A DNA stretch of 20,029 nt. It comes from JAODBQ01 sp038213195. GTDB taxonomy: Bacteria > Actinomycetota > Acidimicrobiia > Acidimicrobiales > Ilumatobacteraceae. Where the stretch lies: positions 1-20,029 of the forward strand of contig JBBQTN010000084.1 of NCBI GenBank assembly GCA_038213195.1, read 5' to 3'. This document shows, piece after piece, positions 1-9,900 of this stretch. Under the pieces are notes generated by a model. It saw only the letters and a list, made by a program, of their open reading frames with translations, was not told the DNA's origin and ran no database searches. The position numbers and the translations under genes were made by a program. The first letter of the stretch is position 1; every line of letters begins with the position of its first letter.

Positions 1-426
1 CCGCTGATCGGCTCGTCGTCGGTGACGGGCCTCGTTCGAGCGGTCGGTTTCGCCTTTGCTCCCTGCACGACTCCAGGCGACCAACCATCGTGCAGATCAT
101 CACTCCGCACACACAGTCAAACACTCACCGCCACCCGACGCGGCACATCCGACCGCGATGAGCCGAACGACCTACCCCGACCCGACACCCCCCAGCCCAC
201 GCCGCGCGCCCGACGCCTCAGCCACCGGCAGCGAACACGCAGTCGGCGCTCGACCGCGCCCAGGCGCGTGAAGGACGAGGGCCGCCCTGCCGCCGTTCAT
301 CCGCTTGCGCGCGCGCTCATCTCGACGCCGAGCGGGATCGGACAGGGCCCGACGCTTCTGACAAGATTGCGCCGCCGGGTCGAGAGTCGTGGGGGACTCG
401 CCGCCCGATCCGTGAAGGGGGACGCC
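1..426. other. No supported gene; region upstream of the GpsA-like gene
   Basis: The frame of the downstream dehydrogenase stays open back to base 22. The residues it would add are Arg/Pro/Ser-rich low-complexity sequence unlike any dehydrogenase N-terminus, so I treat this as non-coding. On the minus strand a GTG at 66-68 opens a frame that leaves the left edge after about 22 codons; this might be the start of a divergent gene, but it is too short to support. I see no convincing promoter hexamers, tRNA or repeats. Confidence 0.5.
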
Positions 427-1467
427 GTGATCGTTGTCATCGGGGCCGGGGCAATGGGGGCGGCGTTGGGCATGCACGTCGCCAGGACGAACCCGGCGGT
501 GGTGCTCCTGGCGACTCAGTGGGACACCGCCGCCGTGGAGGCGTGGCGAAGCGGCAACGTCCATCCTGCGCTCGGCCTCACTCACCCCACGCTGCCGTGC
601 CGTCCCTACGAGGAATGGGATGCCGACCTCGGGCGCGCCGAGACGGTCATCGTCGCCGTGTCCTCCGACGGGCTGCGCCCGGTGCTCGCCGACGCCATCC
701 CGCGCGCTCGTCCCGACGCGACCTGGATCATCGCGACCAAGGGCTGGCAGCCCGACACGTTGGAGTCGCCGTGTGACGTCGCGTCCGGACTGTTGGGTGG
801 CGGCGAGCGGGTCGTGTCCCTCGCCGGGCCGGGACTGGCCCCGGAGATCGCGGTCGGCGCCCCGACCGTGCTGGTCTGCGCCGGGCGTGACGGCGACGTC
901 GTCGAGAAGGCAGCACAGATGCTGCGCGGGCCCAGCCTGAGCACGATCGTCACCGACGACGTCGTCGGCGCCGAGACGGGCTCGGCGTACAAGAACGTGG
1001 TCGCCGTCGCGGTCGGCATGTTCGAAGGGCTCGCGCAGGGCTTGGTCGAACGGGCGTCGGTCCACACCTTCGCGAACGCCCGCGCCGCCGTGTTCGCGTT
1101 GGGCCTGATCGACATGGTCCGCCTCGCCGAGCACCTGGGAGGCCGCGCCGACACCGTGCTCGGCCTGGCCGGCGCCGGTGACCTCTACGTCACGTGTCTC
1201 GGTGGCCGCAACGGCCGCTTCGGGTATCTGCTCGGCTCTGGGGAGTCACCCGCGCAGGCCCGCAAGGTGATCGGCAGCACGGTCGAAGGTGTGGCCAACT
1301 GCGCGGCGGCGCTCGCACTCGCGAACCGCGAATCGATCGACCTGCCATCGGCCCGAGTGGTCGAGGCCGCGCTGGCCGAGAAGCTCGGAGATGGCAACGG
1401 AGCCGACGAGATCACCCGACTCCTCCTTCACGGGCTGGCGGCGAGCACCTCAATGATCAAGCCTTGA
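427..1467 (+). CDS. gpsA: GpsA-like NAD(P)-dependent glycerol-3-phosphate dehydrogenase
   Basis: Predicted cytosolic enzyme interconverting dihydroxyacetone phosphate and sn-glycerol-3-phosphate, the backbone precursor for phospholipids. The product is 346 aa, close to the usual GpsA length of about 330. The N-terminus is a Rossmann fold with GAGAMG at residues 6-11. A GpsA-type AGPGLAPEIAVGAPT block follows at about 133-147. The SAYKN segment carries the likely catalytic Lys189, and a GLAGAGDL...RNGRFG block lies near 240-260. I chose GTG 427 because AAGGGG (415-420) sits 6 nt upstream and the Rossmann strand begins at once; a GTG at 412 and an ATG at 454 are in frame but fit less well. The 3' end overlaps the small minus-strand HEAT-like frame by 40 bases. 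Several positions differ from textbook GpsA, so a paralogue with another 3-hydroxy or phospho substrate is possible. Confidence 0.8.
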   Translation: MIVVIGAGAMGAALGMHVARTNPAVVLLATQWDTAAVEAWRSGNVHPALGLTHPTLPCRPYEEWDADLGRAETVIVAVSSDGLRPVLADAIPRARPDATWIIATKGWQPDTLESPCDVASGLLGGGERVVSLAGPGLAPEIAVGAPTVLVCAGRDGDVVEKAAQMLRGPSLSTIVTDDVVGAETGSAYKNVVAVAVGMFEGLAQGLVERASVHTFANARAAVFALGLIDMVRLAEHLGGRADTVLGLAGAGDLYVTCLGGRNGRFGYLLGSGESPAQARKVIGSTVEGVANCAAALALANRESIDLPSARVVEAALAEKLGDGNGADEITRLLLHGLAASTSMIKP

Positions 1468-1716
1468 TCGACCGCCGCCGATGCGAGTGTGCTCGCCACG
1501 GCGCTGAGACGCCGGTGCAGACGGACGGCCGGTCCGACGCTCGCCGCATCCTCGAGCACCACCCTCGCATCGGGGGTGCCGATCGCACCGAGCGCCCAGA
1601 TGCACTTCACCCCCAACGCGTGGGAACTCGTCCCAATCGGGCTCCCACAGCAGAGCGACGATCGCGGCACCCATGTCGATCATCCCGTCGATCACCTCAT
1701 CGTTGGATGGGGGCAC
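1428..1716 (-). pseudogene. HEAT-repeat-like small protein, apparently frameshifted
   Basis: Two overlapping minus-strand frames each look like half of one protein. The first starts at GTG 1716 behind AAGGG (1728-1724, spacer 7) and reads acidic and helical to ...EPDWDEFPRVG. The second contains KCIWALGAIGTPDARVVLE, which resembles a HEAT/PBS-lyase repeat (hydrophobic-ALG-IG-P-A pattern), and ends at 1428. They would join into one 95-codon frame if the G5 run (C5 at 1610-1614 on the plus strand) had four bases. The frame lies downstream of the 1776-2798 oxidoreductase on the same strand, 59 bases after its stop. An in-frame TAG at 1719-1717 abuts the GTG. HEAT repeats mediate protein contacts, and no specific role can be assigned. 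A sequencing error instead of a true mutation would make this an intact gene. Confidence 0.45.
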
Positions 1717-1775
1717 CTATGGGCCCTTGTCGGACCTTGGCTGCCGGTACGTGCCGGAGCTCGGCCACTCGTGGT

Positions 1776-2798
1776 TCACGATCGGCGGGCGAGCGCGAAC
1801 GCCTGTGCGAGCGCTTCGTCGCCGGGTGAGGTGCTCGGGGTCCGCTCACCGGTACCGAGCGAGAGGCAGATGATCTCGTCGGCGAGACCGTCGTAGGCGG
1901 CGAAGCGGGCGGCGCACTGCGCCGGCGTGCCGGTGAACGTCAGCCGCTCGAGGAGCTCGTCGTCGATCGTCGCCATCGCCTCGCGCCAACGTTTCTGCGG
2001 TCCAAGCTCCGTCGCGGCGTCGGCGACGTGCGCGTATCCCTGCTCGCGCAGGAGGTAGTCGTAGTACGGGTGTGGGATCGGGTGGAAGAGCCCGACGATC
2101 GCCCGGCGGGCCCGTTCCCTGGCGGCCTCCTCGTCTTCATCGATGCTCGTCAGCGCGGCCATCGGGAAGCGCAACTGGTCAGGGTCGCGCCCGGCCGCTG
2201 CGCACGCCGCGACGGCCCGCGGGCGCACGACCTCGGCGAGGTGTTCGGCGCCGATCAGGATGCCGAGCCCGACGCCGTCGCTCGTCGTTGCGGCGAGCTC
2301 GGTCATCTTCGGGCCTGCCGCGGCGACCACGATCGGGATCCGTCGCTGCGGTGGCCGGACGAAACGCGTCTCGGTCCGGTGGATCGGACCTCCGACCACG
2401 GGTCCGGTGCCGGTGTCGCCTTGCAAGAACGCCCTGAGCACGGCGAGGTAGTCGCGCATCTTGGCCAACGGGCGGTCCATATCGAGTCCGAACAACCACT
2501 CGTTGATGTGGCGGTTGCCGGCGCCGATGCCGAACGTGCACCGTCCCCCGGACAGCTCGTCGATCGCCAGCGCGGCGGTCGCTGCGGCCTGCGGCGTGCG
2601 CGCGTACGCGTTGGCGACGTAGGTGCCGATCGTGACGCGGCTCGTGGCTGCGGCGATCGCCGCGAGTTGCACGAACGGGTCACGCAATCCCTCGATCACG
2701 TAGACGGCGTCGGCGCCAGCCTGTTCGGCGCGCCGTGCTCGGGCGACGACATCGTCGATCGGGCCGTCGAGGGCGAGATGCAGGGCGAGCTTCGGCAC
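1776..2798 (-). CDS. LLM-class (luciferase-like) oxidoreductase, probably F420-dependent
   Basis: Luciferase-like TIM-barrel flavin or deazaflavin enzyme of 340 aa, the usual size for F420-dependent family members; the substrate is unknown. Visible features are an N-terminal strand with an ARRAEQAGADAVYV helix-strand unit, ATSRVTIGTYVANAYARTP with the conserved Arg/Thr-Pro segment, and DELSGGRCTFGIGAG, the classic glycine-rich turn of the family. PIVVAAAGPKMTELAAT follows in the cofactor-phosphate region. I chose GTG 2798 because the conserved fold begins there; the frame stays open to 2909, but the extra residues are Arg-rich junk. A GTG at 2822 is an alternative. No strong Shine-Dalgarno is visible. 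It is downstream of, and on the same strand as, the membrane protein at 2947-3879 (148-base gap), so cotranscription is possible. The cofactor (F420 versus FMN) is inferred from overall resemblance. Confidence 0.8.
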   Translation of the reverse strand: MPKLALHLALDGPIDDVVARARRAEQAGADAVYVIEGLRDPFVQLAAIAAATSRVTIGTYVANAYARTPQAAATAALAIDELSGGRCTFGIGAGNRHINEWLFGLDMDRPLAKMRDYLAVLRAFLQGDTGTGPVVGGPIHRTETRFVRPPQRRIPIVVAAAGPKMTELAATTSDGVGLGILIGAEHLAEVVRPRAVAACAAAGRDPDQLRFPMAALTSIDEDEEAARERARRAIVGLFHPIPHPYYDYLLREQGYAHVADAATELGPQKRWREAMATIDDELLERLTFTGTPAQCAARFAAYDGLADEIICLSLGTGERTPSTSPGDEALAQAFALARRS

Positions 2799-2946
2799 GC
2801 TCTGCAGTCCAGCACGTGTCACACTCCGCGCTCGGATCGCAGGCCTCCGTGCGCTGGTCCCCGGTCGACCCGTGCCGGGTCGTCGTCGACGGCGCCGGTG
2901 TGCGGGCACGTACGACGCCGCACGGACGGTCGGAGCCGCGAACGCT

Positions 2947-3879
2947 CTAAGGGCTGGTCGCGATGCCGATCAGAGCGCTCAGCAGCGGAGCCGCGACGAG
3001 CACCGTCGCCTCGAACGACTTCCAGGCACCTTCGGCGCCGACCACCTCGGCCAAGGCGCGACGACGCGCGAGCCGATCGACGAGATCGTCCTCGTCGGGT
3101 TCGGGGATCGGCGCGAACCGATCCAGGATCTGCGCGGCAGCCGCATCGATGGCGACTGACGCTGACACGTAGAACAAGCCGAGCACGAGCGCCAACGCCA
3201 CCCCGTACAGAAGGACCTGTTCAGCCGGCACGTCGAGTTGTGAATCGAACTTGAGCAACGCGCGTCTGCGCATTCCCGTCGCGATCACGATCAACGTGAG
3301 AAAGGCTCCGAAGGTGGTCAGCAAGCGACGGTTCACACTGCGGAGCCCGCGCACCGCTTCGACGATCGACGCGCCACCTGCCTGCGACAACACGCACCAA
3401 CGCGCCTGCGTCCGCACGGCCACGAACGCTGCGAGACCCGGCCATGCGCAGATCAGAGAAGCCGCGCTGATCGGTCGAACGTCACGCGTCAACTCTCGTG
3501 CAACCGCATCGGGCTCCCCGGTCGCGCCTGTCAACGCGAGCACCGCAATGGTGGCCACGATGAACGAGAGCCCCGCCAGCCGGATTGCCAGCGACCGGCG
3601 GAATGACGACGGCAGGCCGCGGACCAAAGGCAGCAGCCACGACACGAAGAACACCGTCATGCCGAGCGCGAATGCGCCCACAGCCCCGATCAGGATCCAC
3701 CACAGATCGAACGCAGCGGTCGACGCGCCGAGTGCGCCAGCAGTCTTCTTGATCTGCTCCGCTGTCGGCGACGTGCTCATGCGTGCGTGCGCCAACGTGA
3801 ATCCGAGGACGGCCAGAGGCCCAGCCAGCCATCGAAATGCGAGAGCCGGCGAGCCCGATCGCGTCTCGACGGCGGCCAT
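2947..3879 (-). CDS. Multi-pass membrane protein of unknown function
   Basis: I do not recognise a family for this 310-aa protein. Hydrophobic stretches suggest about seven membrane segments, near residues 14-31, 58-86, 98-118, 138-156, 186-203, 221-245 and 289-307. A cytosol-like acidic then basic loop (PEPDEDDLVDRLARRR) lies between the last two. Segment 58-86 is unusually long and Trp-rich (WWILIG...VSWLLPLV). Short Arg-rich turns follow several segments, consistent with positive-inside loops. The ATG at 3879 has no Shine-Dalgarno, but a -10-like TAGCAT sits 6 nt upstream, suggesting a leaderless message. It is divergent from the LAL regulator at 4034 across about 150 bases, which makes it a candidate target of that regulator (inference only). 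Confidence 0.7.
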   Translation of the reverse strand: MAAVETRSGSPALAFRWLAGPLAVLGFTLAHARMSTSPTAEQIKKTAGALGASTAAFDLWWILIGAVGAFALGMTVFFVSWLLPLVRGLPSSFRRSLAIRLAGLSFIVATIAVLALTGATGEPDAVARELTRDVRPISAASLICAWPGLAAFVAVRTQARWCVLSQAGGASIVEAVRGLRSVNRRLLTTFGAFLTLIVIATGMRRRALLKFDSQLDVPAEQVLLYGVALALVLGLFYVSASVAIDAAAAQILDRFAPIPEPDEDDLVDRLARRRALAEVVGAEGAWKSFEATVLVAAPLLSALIGIATSP

Positions 3880-3891
3880 CGGCCGATGCTA
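3880..3891 (-). promoter_or_regulatory. Candidate -10 element for a leaderless transcript
   Basis: On the minus strand TAGCAT (3891-3886) matches the TANNNT form of actinobacterial -10 elements. It is followed by exactly 6 nt before the A of the ATG at 3879. That spacing would place the transcription start on the start codon, and no Shine-Dalgarno is present between them. Confidence 0.35.
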
Positions 3892-4020
3892 TGCACCGAT
3901 GGGTCCGCTGCCCGTCCGATCCACTCCGACAAGATCGCAATGGCGATGGAGGCTGCGGTCTTCGACAACGCCGAGCGCCAACACCGTAGTCTGTGTGCGG
4001 TGCGGGCCCTGCGGCCTGTG

Positions 4021-4025
4021 AGGAG
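4021..4025 (+). promoter_or_regulatory. Ribosome binding site that sets the regulator start
   Basis: AGGAG at 4021-4025 is only 2 nt from the in-frame GTG at 4028 but 8 nt from the next in-frame GTG at 4034, a normal spacing. This favours 4034 as the start. A weak TAGTCT hexamer at 3987-3992 could be the -10, though no well-spaced -35 is evident. Confidence 0.5.
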
Positions 4026-4033
4026 TAGTGCAG

Positions 4034-6802
4034 GTGGGCGAGCCACAGGTCGAGATCGTTGGACGTGGTCGCGATTCGGCAGCCGTTGATTCCTTCGTCA
4101 CTGCGTCGAGCGCTGCCGACCCCGCGTTGGTTCTGGAAGGTTTCGCAGGAATCGGCAAGACCGCGATCTGGACGAAGTCGATCGTGTCGGCAGCGCGACG
4201 CGGGTTTGCCGTCCGATCGAGCAGATGCAGCCTCGCCGATTCGGCATGGGCATATTCCGGTCTCGGTGATCTGCTGGAGGACCTTCCGAACGACACGCTC
4301 ACGGAACTTCCGGAGGTGCAACGCCGCGCCCTGGCGGTTGCGTTGCTGCTCGAGAGCCCCTCGAGCAGTTCGCCTGGAGCTCGTGTCGTCGGCGTGGCGG
4401 TGCTCGGGATCCTCCGGCTGTTGTGCCGCTCCGGCCCGCTGATCCTGGCGATCGACGACCTGCAATGGATGGACGACGCATCCCGATCCGTGCTGACCTT
4501 TGCACTCCGTCGAATGACCAACGATCCCATTCGGATCCTCGCCACCGAACGTCTGGTATCGGACTCGCAGGAAGGTCAGGGTCAGCCCTGTCTCGGGGTG
4601 GCCGCGACGCGACATCTCGTGGGTCCCGTGAGTGTGGGGACGCTGCAGCAGATCGTCATCGGTCGACTGGGGATGCCGTTGTCGCGACCGACGCTGATCC
4701 GGGTGCATCAGGCCACGGGGGGCAACCCGATGATCTCGCTCGAGATGTGCCGCGTCCTGCTCAGCAGGGGCCAGCCGGATCTGCGCGACTCGCTTCCGGT
4801 GACGAGCGAGGTGGAGTTGCTCGTGGCCGACCGGCTCGGTGCGCTGTCACGCGACGCGCGCGACCTGTTGCTGGTGTGCGGCTCACTCGCTCATCCGACG
4901 ATCGACAGTGTGGGCGCCGCCTTGGAGAGCCCGTCGGCACTGAAGGCAAGTGTTGCCGAGGCGCTCCGCTGCGGGGCGATGGAGCTGACCGATGGACGTT
5001 TCCGCTTCACCCATCCACTGCTTGCCTCGATCCCGTACGAGCTGCTGGGTGCCGTGGAACGACGCGCGCTGCACGCCCGACTCGCGGCGGCAGTCGAGGA
5101 CCCGGAGGAGCACGCACGCCATGCGGCACTCGCAATCGACGGACCTGACGGCGATGTGGCCGAGGCGTTGGACGTGGCCGCGCGACGTGCGCGTGCGCGG
5201 GGCAGCACTGTCGCCGCCGCGGCCCTTGCGACCATGGCCGCGGAGCGGACGCCGCCCGATCGGCTCGACGATCTGCACCGTCGCCGATTGCTCGAAGCCG
5301 AGCTCGTCTTCGCGGCCGGCGATCCGGACCGGGCGCGGGCGATCGTGTCTGCGAGCTTGCCGGGTCTGTCGCCGGGTGCAGATCGTGTTCGCGGGGTGCT
5401 GTTGCTGGCCACGATCGACTACTGGATCGCCGGCAGCACGCCAGCGGGGTCGTGGTGCGAGACAGCGCTGCACGAGGCTGCGGGCGAGCGGTTGCTGCAG
5501 GCCCGATGCCATGCGGCCATCGCCGATCTCGCCCCGTACGACGCGCGTGTGCTCCTCGACCACGCTCGGCTCGCGGTCGAGCTCATCGGAGACGAAACGG
5601 ATCTCGCCGAGGTGCTGGCCAACGCGCTGAAGAACGTCGCCTACCACGAGCTCCGGCTGGGGCAAGGACTCTCGATCGACACCCTGCAACGAGCGATCGA
5701 CGTGGAGCACAACAGCCCTCGGCTGCCAGTGATGGAAAGGGTCGGCATGTACATGGGCATGCTGCTGCGCTTCGCGGGTCGGTTCGACGACGCCCGCGTC
5801 TGGCTGGAGGAGATGCGCCAATGCGCGCAAGACGAGGGTGACGACAATGCGCTGCCTCTGATCTACGGTCACCTCTCCCTGTTGGAGTGTTGGACGGGGG
5901 ACTTCCCACGTGCCTTGCAACATGTCGAGGATGGTCGCCGGTTCACGGCGCTCACCGGCGTGCACTCGCCATCGGTCACGGCGGCTGATGCGCTCGCCCA
6001 CGCGCACCTCGGCAAGCTCGCCGCGGCTCGCCGTGTTGCCCAGGCGGCTGTGGATCACGACGAGTCGCAAGGGGACGCCGGTGACGTCGCCTGCGACCTA
6101 CGTAGTCTTGGTTTCACCGAGCTGTGCGCTGGCGATCTCGCGGCTGCGGCCGGTCAGCTGCTGCGTGCGCTCTCGATCGCCGACGAGCTCGGTGTCGAGG
6201 AACCGGCGATCCTGCGTGTCCACGGCGACGCGGTCGAAGCCCTTGTCGGTCTTGGCCGGATCAGTGAGGCGCAGCGTGTGACGGCCGAGCTCGAGACAAG
6301 CGAGCACGACAGCTCGGGATGGGCACACGCGATCGCGGCGCGCTGTCGAGGTCTCGTGGCGGCGACCAAAGGCGACCTCGACACGGCCGAGGCCGAGCTC
6401 GTAGCGTCATTGAGCATCCCAGACGTCGGCATGCCCATCGAGGAGGCTCGTTCCCGGCTGTGGCTGGGGTCCATCCTCCGGCGAGCCGGCCGTCGCTCCG
6501 ACGCACGGATCCAATTGAACAGTGCACTCGACGTCTTCGAACGACTCGGCACACCGCTCTTCGCGACGCGCGCCACGAACGAACTGGCCCGCATCGGTGG
6601 CAGGACGGCAGGAACACTCGCACTGACGCCCACCGAACGACGCGTCGCCGAGTTGGTCGGCTCCGGCCGCACCAACTCGGAAGTCGCCGACGCGCTCTTC
6701 ATCGGAGTGCGCACCGTCGAGAGCCATCTCACCAGGATCTATCGCAAGCTCGGTGTGCGTTCGCGTGGACAACTGGCACGAGTGCGCAGCACCTCGCCAT
6801 AG
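4034..6802 (+). CDS. LAL-type LuxR family ATPase transcriptional regulator
   Basis: Large ATP-binding LuxR-family (LAL/MalT-like) transcriptional regulator of 922 aa, the usual size for the family. An N-terminal AAA-type domain carries Walker A GFAGIGKT at residues 36-43 and a Walker B block ILAIDDLQWMDD at about 137-148. A long central region of paired amphipathic helices rich in Ala, Leu and Arg (about 380-840) looks like a TPR-type superhelical sensor. The last 60 residues form a LuxR/GerE helix-turn-helix: LTPTERRVAELV, the recognition helix region GVRTVESHLTRIYRKLGV, then RGQLARV. Such proteins bind an inducer and ATP, oligomerise and activate promoters. It is divergent from the membrane protein and convergent with the carboxylase gene. 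As the only regulator seen, it may control the surrounding catabolic genes, but no binding site is identified. Confidence 0.93.
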   Translation: MGEPQVEIVGRGRDSAAVDSFVTASSAADPALVLEGFAGIGKTAIWTKSIVSAARRGFAVRSSRCSLADSAWAYSGLGDLLEDLPNDTLTELPEVQRRALAVALLLESPSSSSPGARVVGVAVLGILRLLCRSGPLILAIDDLQWMDDASRSVLTFALRRMTNDPIRILATERLVSDSQEGQGQPCLGVAATRHLVGPVSVGTLQQIVIGRLGMPLSRPTLIRVHQATGGNPMISLEMCRVLLSRGQPDLRDSLPVTSEVELLVADRLGALSRDARDLLLVCGSLAHPTIDSVGAALESPSALKASVAEALRCGAMELTDGRFRFTHPLLASIPYELLGAVERRALHARLAAAVEDPEEHARHAALAIDGPDGDVAEALDVAARRARARGSTVAAAALATMAAERTPPDRLDDLHRRRLLEAELVFAAGDPDRARAIVSASLPGLSPGADRVRGVLLLATIDYWIAGSTPAGSWCETALHEAAGERLLQARCHAAIADLAPYDARVLLDHARLAVELIGDETDLAEVLANALKNVAYHELRLGQGLSIDTLQRAIDVEHNSPRLPVMERVGMYMGMLLRFAGRFDDARVWLEEMRQCAQDEGDDNALPLIYGHLSLLECWTGDFPRALQHVEDGRRFTALTGVHSPSVTAADALAHAHLGKLAAARRVAQAAVDHDESQGDAGDVACDLRSLGFTELCAGDLAAAAGQLLRALSIADELGVEEPAILRVHGDAVEALVGLGRISEAQRVTAELETSEHDSSGWAHAIAARCRGLVAATKGDLDTAEAELVASLSIPDVGMPIEEARSRLWLGSILRRAGRRSDARIQLNSALDVFERLGTPLFATRATNELARIGGRTAGTLALTPTERRVAELVGSGRTNSEVADALFIGVRTVESHLTRIYRKLGVRSRGQLARVRSTSP

Positions 6803-6923
6803 TTGAGCGGTTCCTCGGATGCGCGTCGACGCCGGATCGTCCGTCGTCGACCGACGAGGTGCACTCGTACCCGGGCCCTGCTGCACGTCCGCACGGGCGA
6901 CAGGCCCAGGTGACCGCCCGGCG

Positions 6924-9900
6924 TCACCAGACGTCGACGAACGCCCGCTTCTTGCCTTCCCGTCGGAGCGGCGGGGGGACGGAGTCGAACGCGCTGGCGA
7001 CGAAGTGCCGTGAGTCGGCGGGGTCGATGACGTCGTCGACCTGGAAGGACACGCCGGCCGAGATCGCCTTGCCGCGCTCGTAGGCGGCGGCCACCAGTGC
7101 GTCGTAGCGAGCGCGACGCGCCTCAGCGTCGTCGATCGCAGCCAGCTCGTTGCGGAAGCCCAGCTTGACCTGACCCTCCAGGCCCATGCCTCCGAACTCG
7201 GCGGTCGGCCAGGCGCCGACGGCGGACGGTTCCTTGAAGCTGCCGCCGGCCATCGCCTGCGCGCCGAGGCCGTAGCCCTTGCGCAGCACGATCATCACCA
7301 TCGGCACCGACAGGTTGGCGCCGACGACGAACAGGCGGCTGCAGTGCCGCACCAGTGCGGTCTTCTCGATCTCGGGTCCGACCATCATCCCCGGGGTGTC
7401 GCAGAGCACGAGGACAGGGATGTCGAACGCGTCGCAGAGCTGCATGAAGCGGGCTGCCTTGTCGGAGCCGTCGCTGTCGACCGCTCCGGACAGGAACGCC
7501 GGGTTGTTGGCGATCAGCCCGATCGGCCGACCCTCGATGCGGATCAGCGACGTCACCATGCCGAACCCGAACCCACGACGCAGCTCGAGGACGCTGCCGA
7601 CGTCGGCGAGGGTCTCGATCACCTGGCGCACGTCGTAGACGCGCAACCGGTTCTCCGGGATGATGTGCCGCAACCGTCGCTGATCGTCGCACTCCCACGT
7701 GGGCAGGCTGCCCTGGAAGTACGACAGGTACTGCTTGGTCGCCGCGACCGCCTCGGCCTCGTCGCGCACTGCGATGTCGACGACGCCGTTGGGTACCTGC
7801 ACGTCCATCGGCCCGACCTGCTCCGGCCGGAACACGCCGAGGTTGCCGCCCTCGATCAGCGCCGGGCCGCCCATGCCGATGTTCGAACCGGCGGTGGCGA
7901 TGATCACGTCACAGCAGCCGAGCAGCGATGCGTTCCCGGCGAAGCAGAAACCGGAGGTGACACCGACCAGCGGCACGAGCCCCGACAGTCGGGCCATCGC
8001 CGCGAACGTCGGGGTGTCGAGCGGGCGGTAGCCGTCCTCGGAGCGTCCCTGCCCGGCGGTGCTGGTCGACGCCCCGCCACTGCGCTTGCCTCCGGTGCCG
8101 GCCCGCCCGCCGCCGCCTTCCGCGAACAGCACGACCGGTCGCCGCCACTTCTCGGCGACGCGCAGCATCCTGTCCGTCTTCGGATGGTTGACGGCGCCCT
8201 GCGTGCCCGCCAGCACCGTGTAGTCGTAGGCCATCACGACGCAGCGGGCGTCATGCTTGGGGAAGAGCGTGCCGTTGATCGACCCGATGCCCGTGACCAT
8301 CCCATCGGTCGGAAACTTGCGGATCACCTCCTCGCGCGGCAGACCGGTGCCGGGGGTGAGCACGAGCTGGCCGTGCTCGACGAACGTGCCCGCGTCGCAC
8401 AGATCGTCGATGTTCTCCCGCGTCGTGCGCTGACCCGTGCGGCGACGCTTGGCGACGGCGTCGGGCCGTGCCTCGTCCAGCGTGACCCGGTGCCGGTCGA
8501 GCACCTCCGCGAGATCGGGGCGGATGTGGTCCAGGTCGATCTCGTCGTCGCGGCCGGCACGGTCGTCGGCGACCTCGGCTTCTTCGACCAGGCCGAGCAC
8601 GTGGCCCTCGTAGACGGTGTCTCCCGGCTCGATCGTCATCTGCGCCACGCGCCCGCTCGCCGGCGCGCTGACGACGTGCTCCATCTTCATCGCTTCCATG
8701 ACGAGCACCTGACGCCCTGCGACGATCTCGTCGCCCGCTGCGACCTGGACGCTGACGATCGTGCCCTGCATCGGCGCCCGGATCGCGACGGTGCCACTCG
8801 GCAGATCGCCCTCGGCGTGGCCGGCGCTCGACTCGGTCGGGGCCGGCTGCGACTTGCCGAGGTCGAGGACGGCCAGCGGGTCCGTCGAGTCGAGCCGCAC
8901 GCCGGCTTGCCCGGGTGCCTCGGCGGCGTACGGGCGGGAGCGGTCCGGGATCTGCCGGGCGGTCTCGAGCAGCTCGCCGACGTGCTCGTCCACGAAGCGC
9001 GTGTCGGCCGTCGAGTCGAGGAACCGCGGGTGCTGCAGCACGGCACGGAGGAACCCGATGTTCGTGGCCACCCCCTCGATGCGGAACTCGCCCAGTGCCG
9101 CCGCCGCCCGCCGGGCAGCGGCCGCCAGCCCCGGCTTGTTCGTCGACGTCACCACCTTGGCGAGCAGCGAGTCGAAGCTCGGCACGGTGGCGTACCCGGT
9201 GTAGCCGAACGTGTCCGTGCGCAGGCCCGGTCCCACGGGCGGCTCGAAGGCCGTGAGCAGGCCACCCGACGGCTTCGTGGACCCGTCGGGCCGCATCGTC
9301 TCGAGGTTGACCCGAGCCTGGATCGCCACGCCGCGCGCCGCCGGCACAGTCGCCTCCGTGAAGCCGAGGTCGGCCAGTGTCGAGCCCTGGGCGAGCTCGA
9401 GCTGGAGCTGGACGAGGTCGACGCCGGTGACCTCCTCCGTGACGGTGTGCTCGACCTGCAGGCGAGCGTTGGCCTCGATGAAGGCGAATCGCCCATCGCC
9501 GCCCGGTCCGGTCTCGACGAGGAACTCCCACGTCCCCAGGCTGTGATAGCCAGCGGCGCGAGCCATCCGCACAGCGGCATCCGCGAGCGCGGCGCGCACG
9601 CCGTCATCGAGGGCCGGCGCGGGCGCGATCTCGACCAGCTTCTGATGACGGCGCTGGATGCTGCAATCACGATCGCCGAAGCTGAGGACGGTGCCGGTGT
9701 CGTCGCCGGCGATCTGCACCTCGATGTGACGGGCGTGCTCGAGCAGCCGCTCGGCGTACACGTCGCTGTTGCCGAACGCGGTGGCAGCCTCCGAGCGCGC
9801 CCGCTCGACGGCTTCGGCGACCTCGTGCGGCTCGCGCACCACACGCATCCCGCGGCCGCCACCGCCCGCCACGGCCTTGATGATCATCCCGGACCCGGCC

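Noticed and set aside
1..68. Minus-strand frame from GTG 68 leaving the left edge
   Set aside because: About 22 codons, with GGAG only 2 nt from the start and no recognisable motif; too little to call a gene.
22..426. N-terminal extension of the GpsA-like frame
   Set aside because: Arg/Pro/Ser-rich sequence with no family resemblance; a ribosome binding site and the Rossmann strand place the start at 427.
1673..1873. Plus-strand frame containing GTYGPLSDLGCRYVPELGHSWF
   Set aside because: It shares wobble positions with the minus-strand frames, overlaps the oxidoreductase 3' end and has no ribosome binding site; most likely coincidental.
6854..6868. 5-bp stem ACGAG/CTCGT between the convergent regulator and carboxylase genes
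   Set aside because: Short stem without a T-tract; expected by chance in GC-rich DNA.
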